Assembly (NCBI GenBank): GCA_016786585.1
Contig: JAEUUI010000012.1
Coordinates: forward strand, 1-64,000
Reading direction: 5' to 3'
Source: Cyclobacteriaceae bacterium
GTDB lineage: Bacteria > Bacteroidota > Bacteroidia > Cytophagales > Cyclobacteriaceae
Length of the DNA stretch: 64,000 nt
Under the pieces are notes generated by a model. It was not told where the DNA came from. It worked only from the letters and a program-made list of their open reading frames with translations, and ran no database searches. Shown here one piece after another: positions 7,943 to 16,940 of the stretch. The position numbers and the translations under genes are program-made. Numbering within the stretch: position 1 is the stretch's first letter; every line of letters begins with the position of its first letter.

Positions 7943-8848
7943 ATGGATTTTTCCGGGAAGAAGCTGATTGTGATTGTCGGGCCTACGGCTGCCGGAAAAA
8001 CTGCGCTGGCCATTCGGGTTGCGAAACTCCTGAATGCAGAAATTATTTCGGCCGATTCAAGACAGATTTACAAGGAGTTAACTATCGGCACCGCCAAACC
8101 GGATGAGGACGAGTTGCGGCAGGTACCACATCATTTTATTAACAGCCATTCCATCTCGGAAGACTATGATGCCGCCACATTTGGTGAGGAGGCGCTGCTG
8201 AAAATTTACAGTTTATTCGAAACGCACAACTACGTGGTGGTGTGTGGAGGCTCGGGACTTTATATAAAAGCATTGCTGGAAGGGTTTGACGATATTCCCG
8301 AAGTGCCCGATGAAATTCGTGATCAGTTGATTGAAGAGTTTGAAAACAAGGGAATGCTTTGGCTGCAGAACCGGATGCGGGAACTTGACCCGGAGCATTT
8401 TAAAAGGATCGATCAGAAAAATCCGATGCGTTTGATGCGGGCGCTGGAAGTAAAGCTGGCTACCGGTAAATCAATTTCGGAATTTCAAAAACAGGTTGTA
8501 AAAGAACTGCCGTTTCAGGTTGTGAAGATCGGGGTGGATGTTGAGCGTGCAAAACTTTACGAACGCATTGATGCCCGTATGGATGACATGATCAGTAAAG
8601 GATTGTTTCATGAAGCAAAAAATCTGTATGCCTACCGTGAAAAAAATGCACTTCAAACGGTTGGATACCAGGAAATTTTTGGATTTATGGACGGTCAGTA
8701 CGATCAGGCCGAGGCCATTCGGTTACTGAAGCGAAATTCGCGAAGGTATGCCAAGCGTCAGTTAACCTGGTTTAAGCGTGATGAGCAGATTAAATGGTTT
8801 AAACCGGACGAAACGAATTCAATCTTGGAATACATTCAAAATTCGTAA
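7943..8848 (+). CDS. miaA: tRNA dimethylallyltransferase
   Basis: 301 residues from the ATG at 7943 (MDFSGKKLIVIVGPTAAGKT); an ATG at 7928 would add five residues. MiaA transfers a dimethylallyl group to N6 of A37 in tRNAs reading codons that start with U, such as the tRNA-Ser encoded in this window. Visible: P-loop GPTAAGKTALA, the substrate loop ISADSRQIYKE with GTAKPD, HHFINS, GGSGLYIKAL, and a C-terminal RRYAKRQLTWFKRD. A TACTTTTG box at 7931-7938 lies only five bases before the chosen start, which would make the transcript nearly leaderless if used. Confidence 0.95.
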   Translation: MDFSGKKLIVIVGPTAAGKTALAIRVAKLLNAEIISADSRQIYKELTIGTAKPDEDELRQVPHHFINSHSISEDYDAATFGEEALLKIYSLFETHNYVVVCGGSGLYIKALLEGFDDIPEVPDEIRDQLIEEFENKGMLWLQNRMRELDPEHFKRIDQKNPMRLMRALEVKLATGKSISEFQKQVVKELPFQVVKIGVDVERAKLYERIDARMDDMISKGLFHEAKNLYAYREKNALQTVGYQEIFGFMDGQYDQAEAIRLLKRNSRRYAKRQLTWFKRDEQIKWFKPDETNSILEYIQNS

Positions 8849-8877
8849 ATCGTAACGCTCCCTTAGTAAATTGCAGG

Positions 8878-10191
8878 ATGGCTGATAAAAAAGTTCTGAT
8901 CATCGCGTACTACTGGCCTCCAAGCGGGGGCAGCGGTGTTCAGCGCTGGCTTAAATTCGTGAAGTATCTTCCGCAGTTTGGTGTTAAGCCATATGTATTT
9001 ACACCGGAGAATCCTTCGGCACCGGTTCAAGACTTATCGCTATTAAAAGACGTTCCCGCGGAAGCGGTAGTGGTGAAGCTGCCCATCTGGGAACCCTACG
9101 AAGCCTTCGGAAAGCTTTCGAAAATCTTTTCCGGCACTAAAAATTCAGCGGTGCAAAAGGGATCAGTGAATTCAAACACATCGTTGTTTTCCAGGCTCAG
9201 CGTTTGGGTGCGGGGAAATTTTTTCATCCCCGATCCGCGAAAATTTTGGGTGAATCCAGCCGTTAAATTTTTAAGCGCGTACCTGGAAAAGGAAAACATG
9301 CATACGATCATTACCACGGGGCCGCCTCACAGCATGCATTTGATCGGATTGAAATTAAAGAAACGTATGCCATCGTTAAAATGGATTGTGGACATGCGCG
9401 ATCCGTGGAGCGAATGGGGATTCCTGGACAGCATCCAAGCAGGTGCAAGAGCAAAAGCGAAACACAAAAAACTTGAACGTGAAGTGCTGACGCGTGCTGA
9501 TGAAGTGATAACCATCACGCCATTTTATGTACGACAGTTTGAACGCTTGTCGGGACGAAAAGTCAACCTTGTTACAAATGGCTTTGACGAAGAAGATTTT
9601 AAGAATTTTAGCGTTGTTCGTTCCGATAAGTTTCGCATTCGTCACGTAGGTATCGTAAATGAAAAATGCGATCCGCGTTCGTTTATGAATGCGGTTGCTT
9701 CATGGTGTGACGAAAGCGATTCGATCCGCACAACGATTGAAATTGAATTTGTCGGGCAGGTTAATCCTGCGTTCCGGGAGTTTGTGCTTTCACACCCGGT
9801 GCTTTCACAGGTAACGCGATTCACCGATACCGTTCCGCACGATAAGCTAATGGACATCTATGCATCAAGCGCTGTGCTGGTGTTGGTACTTACGGGCTAC
9901 AAAGATGCGGAAGGATATATGCCCGGAAAATTGTTTGAATACCTCGCTACAGGCTTGCCGGTATTGGGCGTGGGGCCGATGAATGGAGATGCCGCTGATT
10001 TTCTTACGTCAACACATGCGGGAGTTATGTTTGACGGTAATGATCAATCGGGCATCCGAACATTTTTACAAAAGGAATTTGTGCAATGGCAGGGAGAAGA
10101 TGTTAGGAAGAAAGCCGAACATGCGGATCAGTATTCCCGCAAGGGAACGACACAAACACTGGTTGAGATTATTAACAGGCAGATACGTTGA
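8878..10191 (+). CDS. Glycosyltransferase, GT-B fold (GT4-like)
   Basis: 437 residues. N-terminal IIAYYWPPSGGSGVQRW is typical of GT4-type transferases that act on lipid-linked or surface glycans, and the C-terminal nucleotide-sugar half has MPGKLFEYLATGLPVLGVG, containing a Glu in the donor-binding position. A central TTGPPHS and VDMRDPWS segment is shared with Bacteroidota exopolysaccharide transferases. Donor and acceptor cannot be told. It begins 29 bases after miaA and its stop overlaps the flippase start by four bases, so it opens the first glycan operon (8878-15451). Confidence 0.88.
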   Translation: MADKKVLIIAYYWPPSGGSGVQRWLKFVKYLPQFGVKPYVFTPENPSAPVQDLSLLKDVPAEAVVVKLPIWEPYEAFGKLSKIFSGTKNSAVQKGSVNSNTSLFSRLSVWVRGNFFIPDPRKFWVNPAVKFLSAYLEKENMHTIITTGPPHSMHLIGLKLKKRMPSLKWIVDMRDPWSEWGFLDSIQAGARAKAKHKKLEREVLTRADEVITITPFYVRQFERLSGRKVNLVTNGFDEEDFKNFSVVRSDKFRIRHVGIVNEKCDPRSFMNAVASWCDESDSIRTTIEIEFVGQVNPAFREFVLSHPVLSQVTRFTDTVPHDKLMDIYASSAVLVLVLTGYKDAEGYMPGKLFEYLATGLPVLGVGPMNGDAADFLTSTHAGVMFDGNDQSGIRTFLQKEFVQWQGEDVRKKAEHADQYSRKGTTQTLVEIINRQIR

Positions 10192-11639
10192 TCAGTAAAA
10201 ATTTTATAAAGAACTCAACCATCTACACGCTTGCCGGTGCGTTGCCCATGGCAAGTGCGATCGTACTGTTACCGTTCTACATCAAATATCTTTCAGCGGA
10301 CGCGTATGGAGCGTTGGCTATTTGTCTTGCATTCTCGGTATTCACGCAAATTCTGGCGACCTACAGTTTCGATAGCTCATTGTATATCCACTACCACGAG
10401 TTTAAAAACGATCGGATTAAACTTGGTACGTTTATCAGCTCGTCTTTTGTATTTCTGGTAGGATGGGGTCTTGCGCTGATCGCGGTCTTGTCGGCTATCG
10501 GTCAGGTTATCTTTGATCTTGTGTGGCCGGATAGTACGTTGTCATTCTACCCGTATGGACTGATGTCGATTTTCATTGGCGTTTTTCAAGCGATCGGAAA
10601 GGTTTACAACAACCTATTACAGACACGTGAGAAGCCTGAGCCCTTCTTCTGGTCGAATGTGATTTCTTTCGGAGTGATTGCTACGCTGACGATTGTTGGG
10701 TTACAGCTTTACCCGGAGAGCCTCCTCGCACCGTTAGGATCACGCGTGATCGCCACGTCAGGCGTTGCGGGTTGGGCGCTGTTCAAAGTATTCCGCGAGT
10801 TTGGTGTTCACGTAAAGAGCCCGTGGCGTGATACATCTGCAAGCTTTAATGCATTCACTTTTGTGTACCAGATTCAGCAATGGGTAATCAATTATTTCGA
10901 TCGTTTTATTATTCTTTTCTTCATGCCATCGGCTGCGATGGCTTCGGTGGGTATTTATGATATCGCAGTAAAGTGCCTTGCACCGATTGAGTTGTTGCTT
11001 AACGGCTTGAATGCATCAATTTTTCCGCGGGTAATCAAGCTTATAACCGGTCAGTCCGGTAAAAAGAAATCAACCCCGGAAGTTAACCGGTACTTCTACG
11101 GACAAATTTCGGTGATTATGCTGGTAATTTGTTTCTCGATTTTAGTTCTGCCATGGATCATTGAATGGTTTGTTCATAAGAGCGGCTATGCCAGCGCGAT
11201 TCAGTATCTGCCGTACATCGCAATCATTTTTATTCTACGGTCGATGCGGTTGTATTTTGTGCTGCCGTACAACATCATGAAAAAGATGCATCGCCTGACG
11301 TTTATCAGTTTTGGTGTTTCGGCTTTTAAGATCGGACTGATGATTTTATTGATTTTACAATGGAACCTGTACGGAATTATCATTGCGTCTGCGCTGGCGT
11401 ATGTCCTGGAGATGATCCTGTTGTTTCTGTACTTGCGCGATGACTATGAGATGAAGTTCAATGCTTTTAAACTTATGATCGGGCCATTGACACTGCTGTT
11501 AGCAATTTCACTTACGGAACCATCACTCGGTACAATTTATCCATTATTCGTTCATGCCGGCTATTGCTTGTTCTGTATTGCGCTGCTCTGGTTTTCATAC
11601 CGGAAAGAGCTCGCGCTGATTAATCCCCTGAAAAAATAA
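10188..11639 (+). CDS. Polysaccharide flippase, Wzx/MATE-like
   Basis: 483 residues, almost entirely hydrophobic, with about 12 to 14 membrane helices. The N-terminus (IYTLAGALPMASAIVLLPFY) is typical of Wzx-type flippases, which move undecaprenyl-linked sugar units across the inner membrane, and the YGALAICLA segment fits the same family. Start is TTG at 10188, overlapping the preceding stop by four bases. It is flanked by glycosyltransferases, which supports a glycan rather than a drug-export role. The 3' end overlaps the following gene by one base (TAATG). Confidence 0.88.
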   Translation: MISKNFIKNSTIYTLAGALPMASAIVLLPFYIKYLSADAYGALAICLAFSVFTQILATYSFDSSLYIHYHEFKNDRIKLGTFISSSFVFLVGWGLALIAVLSAIGQVIFDLVWPDSTLSFYPYGLMSIFIGVFQAIGKVYNNLLQTREKPEPFFWSNVISFGVIATLTIVGLQLYPESLLAPLGSRVIATSGVAGWALFKVFREFGVHVKSPWRDTSASFNAFTFVYQIQQWVINYFDRFIILFFMPSAAMASVGIYDIAVKCLAPIELLLNGLNASIFPRVIKLITGQSGKKKSTPEVNRYFYGQISVIMLVICFSILVLPWIIEWFVHKSGYASAIQYLPYIAIIFILRSMRLYFVLPYNIMKKMHRLTFISFGVSAFKIGLMILLILQWNLYGIIIASALAYVLEMILLFLYLRDDYEMKFNAFKLMIGPLTLLLAISLTEPSLGTIYPLFVHAGYCLFCIALLWFSYRKELALINPLKK

Positions 11640-13387
11640 TGGCAGGATTCACCGGCATTTACGGTTCAAAAAGTAATTTTGACTTCGTCAGGCAAGGCGC
11701 TGAGCTTACGGTGTACGCCTCACATACAAAGGTTACTTCGCTTCATCAGGACGCAGACCTCGTTCTCTACAAATCTTTCGTAACCTTTCTGGAAAACCCG
11801 GATTCAACTGCCAGGATAGGCGATGTAACCGTTTGGATTGATGGAGAAATCTATAATCGCATCGAGTGTACTACGCAGCATCAGACTTTTGCAGAAACGC
11901 TGCTTCAGCATTATCAGGATAATACACTGGGGGAATTTCTCCGCAGGCTTGACGGTATCTTCATTGTGATCATTTATGATGCGACCATTCAGCAGGTTGT
12001 ATTGATCTCTGACCGTTATGGATTAAAACCGTTTTATCTGTCCGTTGCAGGAAATCAACTAACGTTTGCTCCTGAACTCAAGTGTTTTTCTGTTTTCAAG
12101 CCGTTTGATCTTAAGATCCGCAAAGATGTGATCGATTGTTTTATCGGACTCGAACATCTGCTGGGTACTGTCACTTGGCTTGAAGGCGTTACCCTGATCA
12201 AGCCCGCAGCGATTGTGACGTATTCACTCCGCGATCATAAACTTACAACAACCCAATACTGGTCGTGGAGCCAGATCAGGCGAACCAGTCTTTCATTTGA
12301 TGATGCTGCAGAACAGATCGGTTCGTTACTTGATGTAGCGAATAAAAAGCGTTTTTTTGGAGATTACCAGGTTGGAGTTGCGCTCAGCGGAGGACTCGAT
12401 TCACGGGCCATCGTTGCAGCAGTGCACGATCAAAAGCCTGTTACCTACACATTTGGCCTTCCAAACAGCCAGGATGTTATTGTTGCGCAGCACGTTGCGC
12501 GTATGGCGAATGTCAGTCATACATGGTTTGATATTCGCACACGCGACTGGCTTTCGGAACGTTTCTCCGGTGTATGGAAAACCGATGGCATGCTGAACAT
12601 GTATCACATGCACTATTCGCATCTGATGAATCGCATCCGCGAGATCATGGCGGTAAACCTTAGCGGGTTTCTGGGAGACGTTGTGTTGGGGGGCTCGTAC
12701 ATGAATAAGAAGGGGAAAGTGTTTGCTGATAGGAGGGTTGATGCGTCTCTGGCGGAATTTTATTACGGTCAGTATGCCGCATTCAGCGACCCGGATGATT
12801 CATTCTTCGATATTGACAAGGTAGATCCGTACGTGATGTATAACCGCGGAAGGAGAATGATTGGCATGGGTGCGGAAGAAGCGAACAAAACCATTCCGCA
12901 ACGCCTTCCATTTATGGATACGGCATTGATGGATTTTGCGTACTCGCTTCCGGATGACTTCCGGATAAAAAGTAAAGTCTACGACAAAGCATTACTGCAG
13001 AAATACCCCCAATTTTACCGAACCATTCCCAACGCAGGTACACGGGTTCCTATTCATGAGCGTTCATCAATTGTTTTTGATGCTGTTCAGGCATTCCACC
13101 GGGGCATTGATATGGTTAAGTATAAGCTTGGGATAGCCACTTCCTACACCGATGTCTACAACTGGATTAAGGAGCCGGTCGCTGCCAAACGAATTGGCGA
13201 ACTGCTGGATATGGATCGGGCAATTTATCCTAATTTTACTTCCCGTAATTTCAAGCGTGAGTTTCTCGATCCGCACGTACAGGGAAAAGGGAATTACATG
13301 AAGCAGGTTATGGGCGCATTAACGTTGGAAATCTGGTTGCAGCAACTGCTGAATAGAAAATTCATACCCGACAATCATCAATCATGA
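11639..13387 (+). CDS. Asparagine-synthase-like amidotransferase without N-terminal cysteine
   Basis: 582 residues. Residues 1-200 have the glutaminase (Ntn) fold pattern, with GFTGIYGS at the N-terminus, WIDGEIYN (68-73 area) and SDRYGLKPFY. The C-terminal half has the ATP pyrophosphatase loop ALSGGLDSR (248-256). In working asparagine synthases Cys2 is the glutaminase nucleophile; here the sequence starts Met-Ala-Gly, so glutamine-dependent activity is unlikely, and the enzyme may use free ammonia or another amine, or amidate or adenylate a sugar acid. The position inside a glycan operon, between flippase and epimerase, suggests modification of a uronic acid. The overlap with the next gene is four bases (ATGA). 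Confidence 0.8.
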   Translation: MAGFTGIYGSKSNFDFVRQGAELTVYASHTKVTSLHQDADLVLYKSFVTFLENPDSTARIGDVTVWIDGEIYNRIECTTQHQTFAETLLQHYQDNTLGEFLRRLDGIFIVIIYDATIQQVVLISDRYGLKPFYLSVAGNQLTFAPELKCFSVFKPFDLKIRKDVIDCFIGLEHLLGTVTWLEGVTLIKPAAIVTYSLRDHKLTTTQYWSWSQIRRTSLSFDDAAEQIGSLLDVANKKRFFGDYQVGVALSGGLDSRAIVAAVHDQKPVTYTFGLPNSQDVIVAQHVARMANVSHTWFDIRTRDWLSERFSGVWKTDGMLNMYHMHYSHLMNRIREIMAVNLSGFLGDVVLGGSYMNKKGKVFADRRVDASLAEFYYGQYAAFSDPDDSFFDIDKVDPYVMYNRGRRMIGMGAEEANKTIPQRLPFMDTALMDFAYSLPDDFRIKSKVYDKALLQKYPQFYRTIPNAGTRVPIHERSSIVFDAVQAFHRGIDMVKYKLGIATSYTDVYNWIKEPVAAKRIGELLDMDRAIYPNFTSRNFKREFLDPHVQGKGNYMKQVMGALTLEIWLQQLLNRKFIPDNHQS

Positions 13388-14337
13388 AGCAGAAGAATGT
13401 GCTGATATTAGGAGGGCTCGGGTTCATTGGCAAGAATCTGTATACGGCACTTTTGGCAGATGGATACTCGGTTACGATAGTAGCAGACCGGGTTGATGAC
13501 GCTGATGGTTTTCTTACCCATGAAGTTAAAAAACATGTTGTTCAGGGTAGCATCCTTGATCGTGATTTTCTCGAAAAGCAAATTGTGGGCTTCGACATTA
13601 TTTATTCATTGGCGGGCCGTTCGGGTGCATCTGACAGCATCCGTGATCCATATGCTGATCTTGATCGAAACCTGAAAGGGCATTTAAATATTCTGGAGGC
13701 GTGCCGAAAACACAATCCAAACGCGATCATTGTATTCCCATCCAGTCGGCTGGTATACGGAAAGCCTAAATACAATCCGGTAAACGAAGTTCACCCGTTA
13801 ACTCCGGAATCAATTTATGCGATCCATAAACTCACGGTTGAGCACTATTATCTTCTTTATCAACAGCTTTATAATATCAAAAGTGTGATCCTCCGGATTT
13901 CGAACCCGTACGGACCATATCAAAAGTTCGGCAGTAATCACTACGGTATCCTTAACTGGTTTGTTCATAAGGCTCTTACGGGAGAAGTAATTGAGATATA
14001 TGGGGAGGGAGAACAAAAGCGCGACTTCCTGCACATCGATGACCTGGTGAATGTTCTTCGGGCGTGCATTCATTCGCCTGTTATGTTTGGTAAGATTTAC
14101 AACGTAGGATTTGGTCGGGGAATTTCGATCCGCGAAACGGTGGAACTTATTGTGAAGCATGTACCGGGGTCACGTGCCGTATTTAAACCGTGGCCGGAAG
14201 TAGACCGCAAAATCGAAACCGGAGATTATATTTCAGATATCTCAAAGCTTGACAAAGATATTGGATGGTCGCCTGCCATTGGCTTTGAAGAAGGTATACA
14301 GGCTACCGTTAGATTTTATGATAAATCCCGCACGTAA
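13384..14337 (+). CDS. NAD-dependent sugar epimerase/dehydratase (extended SDR)
   Basis: 317 residues. Rossmann glycine motif LGGLGFIGKNL (residues 9-19), FPSSRLVYGKP in place of the usual Ser-Ser-x-VYG region, and catalytic YAIHK. A later RISNPYGP and RDFLHIDDLV are classic for GalE/RmlB-like enzymes acting on nucleotide sugars. Exact substrate cannot be determined. It overlaps the preceding amidotransferase by four bases and the following glycosyltransferase by 20 bases, so all are probably on one message. Confidence 0.85.
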   Translation: MKQKNVLILGGLGFIGKNLYTALLADGYSVTIVADRVDDADGFLTHEVKKHVVQGSILDRDFLEKQIVGFDIIYSLAGRSGASDSIRDPYADLDRNLKGHLNILEACRKHNPNAIIVFPSSRLVYGKPKYNPVNEVHPLTPESIYAIHKLTVEHYYLLYQQLYNIKSVILRISNPYGPYQKFGSNHYGILNWFVHKALTGEVIEIYGEGEQKRDFLHIDDLVNVLRACIHSPVMFGKIYNVGFGRGISIRETVELIVKHVPGSRAVFKPWPEVDRKIETGDYISDISKLDKDIGWSPAIGFEEGIQATVRFYDKSRT

Positions 14338-15451
14338 GCGCTGCTGTGCCCATTATACGGCTAACTATCTGCCGTTAACGGCAAACTGGATTTACCGATC
14401 GGTAATTAACCATGTGTCGTTTGATCCGGTTTTTCTTTGCCGGACAAAGCAAAACATTAGTCATTTCCCCCTTGATAAACTTTATAGTCTTCAGGATTTA
14501 TCAGCATTCAAACGCGTCTGGCAGATATTCTGTTTAAAAACTATCGGATACATTCCATTTTTTAAACGTATGTGCCATGCATATCGGGTGGAAATCTTTC
14601 ACGCGCATTTTGGATATCAGGGTGCAAAATCAATCGGACTTACAAAAAAATTGAACGTACCATTGATATGCAGTTTTTATGGTGACGATGCATTTGCCAG
14701 TATGCACGAGGGTAAGTATGCAGAACTTTTCGCTGGCGCGGAAAAAATTCTTGTACTTGGCCCGTACATGAAAGCGCGTCTGATCGAACTGGGGTGCCCG
14801 CCTGATAAGTTGGTGATTCATCATCTCGGAATTGACGTTGATGAGATAAAATTCGTGTCAAGGAAAGCTGACAGTAATCAGCCCGTTCGTTTCCTGATCG
14901 CGTCAAGCTTCCTGGAAAAGAAAGGGATCGAGATTGCGATCAAAGCGCTGGGCCAGTTGAAAGAACAATTCAACTTTACGCTTGACATTATTGGAGATGG
15001 TCCATTAAAAGCTCAATTGCTGGAAGAGATAACAACCTGGCAGCTTGAATCGCGCGTTCAACTACATGGCTACAAGCCCTACGCGGAAGTTATCAGCATG
15101 GCGCATTCATGCGATGTATTTATTCAGGCGAGCCGGACAACGAAAGACAACCGAAAGGAGGGCACTCCGATGGCTATTGTTGATATGATGGCTACCGGTA
15201 TGCCTGTCGTTTCCACCAATCATTCCGACATCCCGGAGATTGTAAAAGACGGCATCAATGGTTTTCTGGCGAATGAGAATGACGTTGAATCGCTGCGTCA
15301 GTGTCTTGAAAAAGTATTAACAAATCGGTCGGCTTTAGAAAATCTCGGGGTGAATGCACGAAAGTGGGTGGAGGAGGAGTTCAGCGTAAAGCGACAAACG
15401 GAACGACTAGAAAAAATTTACGACCAGGCCATAGAAGCCCACACGAGATAA
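14318..15451 (+). CDS. Glycosyltransferase, GT4-like
   Basis: 377 residues from the ATG at 14318, which overlaps the epimerase by 20 bases; an upstream ATG at 14249 would give an implausible 89-base overlap. The N-terminal half contains EIFHAHFGYQGAKS and CSFYGDDAF. The C-terminal half has the donor-binding KEGTPMAIVDMMATGMPVV, with two Glu/Asp-type positions spaced as in the EX7E motif of GT4, followed by GINGFL. It is the last forward gene of the first operon and converges on the FkbM methyltransferase only 11 bases away. Confidence 0.88.
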   Translation: MINPARKRCCAHYTANYLPLTANWIYRSVINHVSFDPVFLCRTKQNISHFPLDKLYSLQDLSAFKRVWQIFCLKTIGYIPFFKRMCHAYRVEIFHAHFGYQGAKSIGLTKKLNVPLICSFYGDDAFASMHEGKYAELFAGAEKILVLGPYMKARLIELGCPPDKLVIHHLGIDVDEIKFVSRKADSNQPVRFLIASSFLEKKGIEIAIKALGQLKEQFNFTLDIIGDGPLKAQLLEEITTWQLESRVQLHGYKPYAEVISMAHSCDVFIQASRTTKDNRKEGTPMAIVDMMATGMPVVSTNHSDIPEIVKDGINGFLANENDVESLRQCLEKVLTNRSALENLGVNARKWVEEEFSVKRQTERLEKIYDQAIEAHTR

Positions 15452-15462
15452 CCGTTGATGAG

Positions 15463-16200
15463 CTAGGAATCTCTTTTTATAAATACGAGGTTTTCGCCCC
15501 GGATTGAGAAATCAAAATTATACCGGTTGATTGCTTCGAACACAGCTTTCGAACATCCCGGTTTCATTCTGTCGTGCAGTTCGATAATCAAACACCGTGT
15601 ATTAGCCAGCCAGCGGGTATCGCCTTCAAAGACCTCTTTCTCACTGCCTTCAATATCCATCTTTACGATGTCAATCGTTTCTAGTTTGTGTGTTGTTAAC
15701 AAGTTATCGAGGTTAGTAGCTGGTAATGATGTTTTGGAATCAATCGCATCTTCTACCGTAAAACCCCGAAGACCGTAGCCCTTATCAATGATTTCTATGG
15801 CACCTTCTTTATACCAAAGCGCTTTCTGCACGGGCACAATGGTAGGATACTTTTCTGTATTCTTTTTTAGCAATTCGAAGTTCCCGGAGTCGGGCTCCAG
15901 CGAAATGATGCGTTCGGGAGCGTATCGCCTTAGGAAGAACAGTGAGGTGAAGCCAATATTTGCACCGGCATCGATAATAACCTTAGGTTTTAGCGTTTCG
16001 GGTAAATTGATTGCGTACTCTTGTCGTAAAAATATTTCGCGAAACGTAGATACGTCAACTGTTCCCGGACGATAGAAGATGGGATGTGATAAACCGGGCA
16101 CGTAAAACGATTTTCGTTTCAGAACTTTAATCCGGACGTACGCAGCCACGCCCGGAACAAATCCAAAAATTCTAATACAGTTGAGAAGAAGCGAAAGCAT
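15463..16200 (-). CDS. FkbM-family methyltransferase
   Basis: 245 residues. SAM-binding motif IDAGANIGFTSLFFL (about residues 76-90), the acidic ISLEPDSGNFELLKKN that contacts the ribose, and DIVKMDIEGSEKEVF, the FkbM-type signature. Members O-methylate sugars or polyketides, and in glycan loci they are usually credited with methylating a surface sugar. It is the last gene of a reverse-strand set (18160 to 15463), two bases after the neighbouring methyltransferase, and so probably belongs to the same glycan pathway. Confidence 0.88.
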   Translation of the reverse strand: MLSLLLNCIRIFGFVPGVAAYVRIKVLKRKSFYVPGLSHPIFYRPGTVDVSTFREIFLRQEYAINLPETLKPKVIIDAGANIGFTSLFFLRRYAPERIISLEPDSGNFELLKKNTEKYPTIVPVQKALWYKEGAIEIIDKGYGLRGFTVEDAIDSKTSLPATNLDNLLTTHKLETIDIVKMDIEGSEKEVFEGDTRWLANTRCLIIELHDRMKPGCSKAVFEAINRYNFDFSIRGENLVFIKRDS

Positions 16201-16202
16201 AG

Positions 16203-16940
16203 TTATTTTTCAACAATCATAAAGTAACCGAGCGGATAAGCCGAAGCTGTGCGTGAAGATACTTTTCTGCCGTAACCAGTCTTGACAAATCTCCAGCACA
16301 ACCATTGGGAAAACGCAGAAGCCATGCGCCCGATTAACGGCAGCTTCAGCAAATTCTTCGCGTATATATCTGTTAATACTTCCGGTAGTCCTCCAAACGC
16401 TTTTAGCTCGAGTAACTTCAAGTCATTTTTTTGCGCAAAGTTCTTGAGTGCGAATTCCGTATAGCGATAGTAGTCATGCGGAGCTTCGTGAATCTTATAC
16501 ATGAACGGGACGCTGAGAATCAGCTTTCCGCCTGGCTTTAAAATGCGGGTCATTTCCTGCCAGATTAATTCGGGGTTGGCGATGTGTTCCAGAACTTCTG
16601 AGATCACAAGGGTATCAAACGAATTGTCTTCCAGCGGCAGGGGTTTGTTTAAATCACACTCTAAATCGAGGTACTCGTTCTTGTGAAGTGAACCCGGCCA
16701 GTCTACGCAGATATTTTCTGTAACCAGTTCTTTATAAACATGGTAAAATGGAACGTTTCCACAACCCAGATCGGCTAACCTTCCTTTTGCGTGCAGTGGC
16801 AGATAACGCTGGTAGAACGTAGCTGTGATGTCGGTCATCAGCCGTGACGAAAAACTCACCATTCGCGTGTCGCGGGAGGCTCTAAGCGTTGAGCCCTTCC
16901 ATACATACTTGGTCGGATGCCAGCGATCGATGTTCTTCAT
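16203..16940 (-). CDS. Class I SAM-dependent methyltransferase
   Basis: 245 residues. SAM motif I RLADLGCGNVPFY, motif post-I LECDLNKPLPL, FDTLVISEVLEHIANPE and the LKPGGKLILSVPF strand place it in the Methyltransf_11/UbiE-like group common in glycan clusters. The substrate cannot be assigned. Its start overlaps the upstream glycosyltransferase stop by four bases (16937-16940), and it is followed two bases on by the FkbM gene. The set GT, methyltransferase, FkbM reads as one operon for making and methylating a surface sugar. Confidence 0.88.
   Translation of the reverse strand: MKNIDRWHPTKYVWKGSTLRASRDTRMVSFSSRLMTDITATFYQRYLPLHAKGRLADLGCGNVPFYHVYKELVTENICVDWPGSLHKNEYLDLECDLNKPLPLEDNSFDTLVISEVLEHIANPELIWQEMTRILKPGGKLILSVPFMYKIHEAPHDYYRYTEFALKNFAQKNDLKLLELKAFGGLPEVLTDIYAKNLLKLPLIGRMASAFSQWLCWRFVKTGYGRKVSSRTASAYPLGYFMIVEK

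Noticed and set aside
14249-14337. Longer start for the GT gene at 14249
   Set aside because: It would overlap the epimerase by 89 bases with a non-family N-terminus; the ATG at 14318 gives a normal start.
15445-15478. Hairpin GAGAT/ATCTC plus T-run between convergent genes at 15451/15463
   Set aside because: The stem is five base pairs with a 19-base loop and overlaps the stop codon region; too weak to call a terminator.
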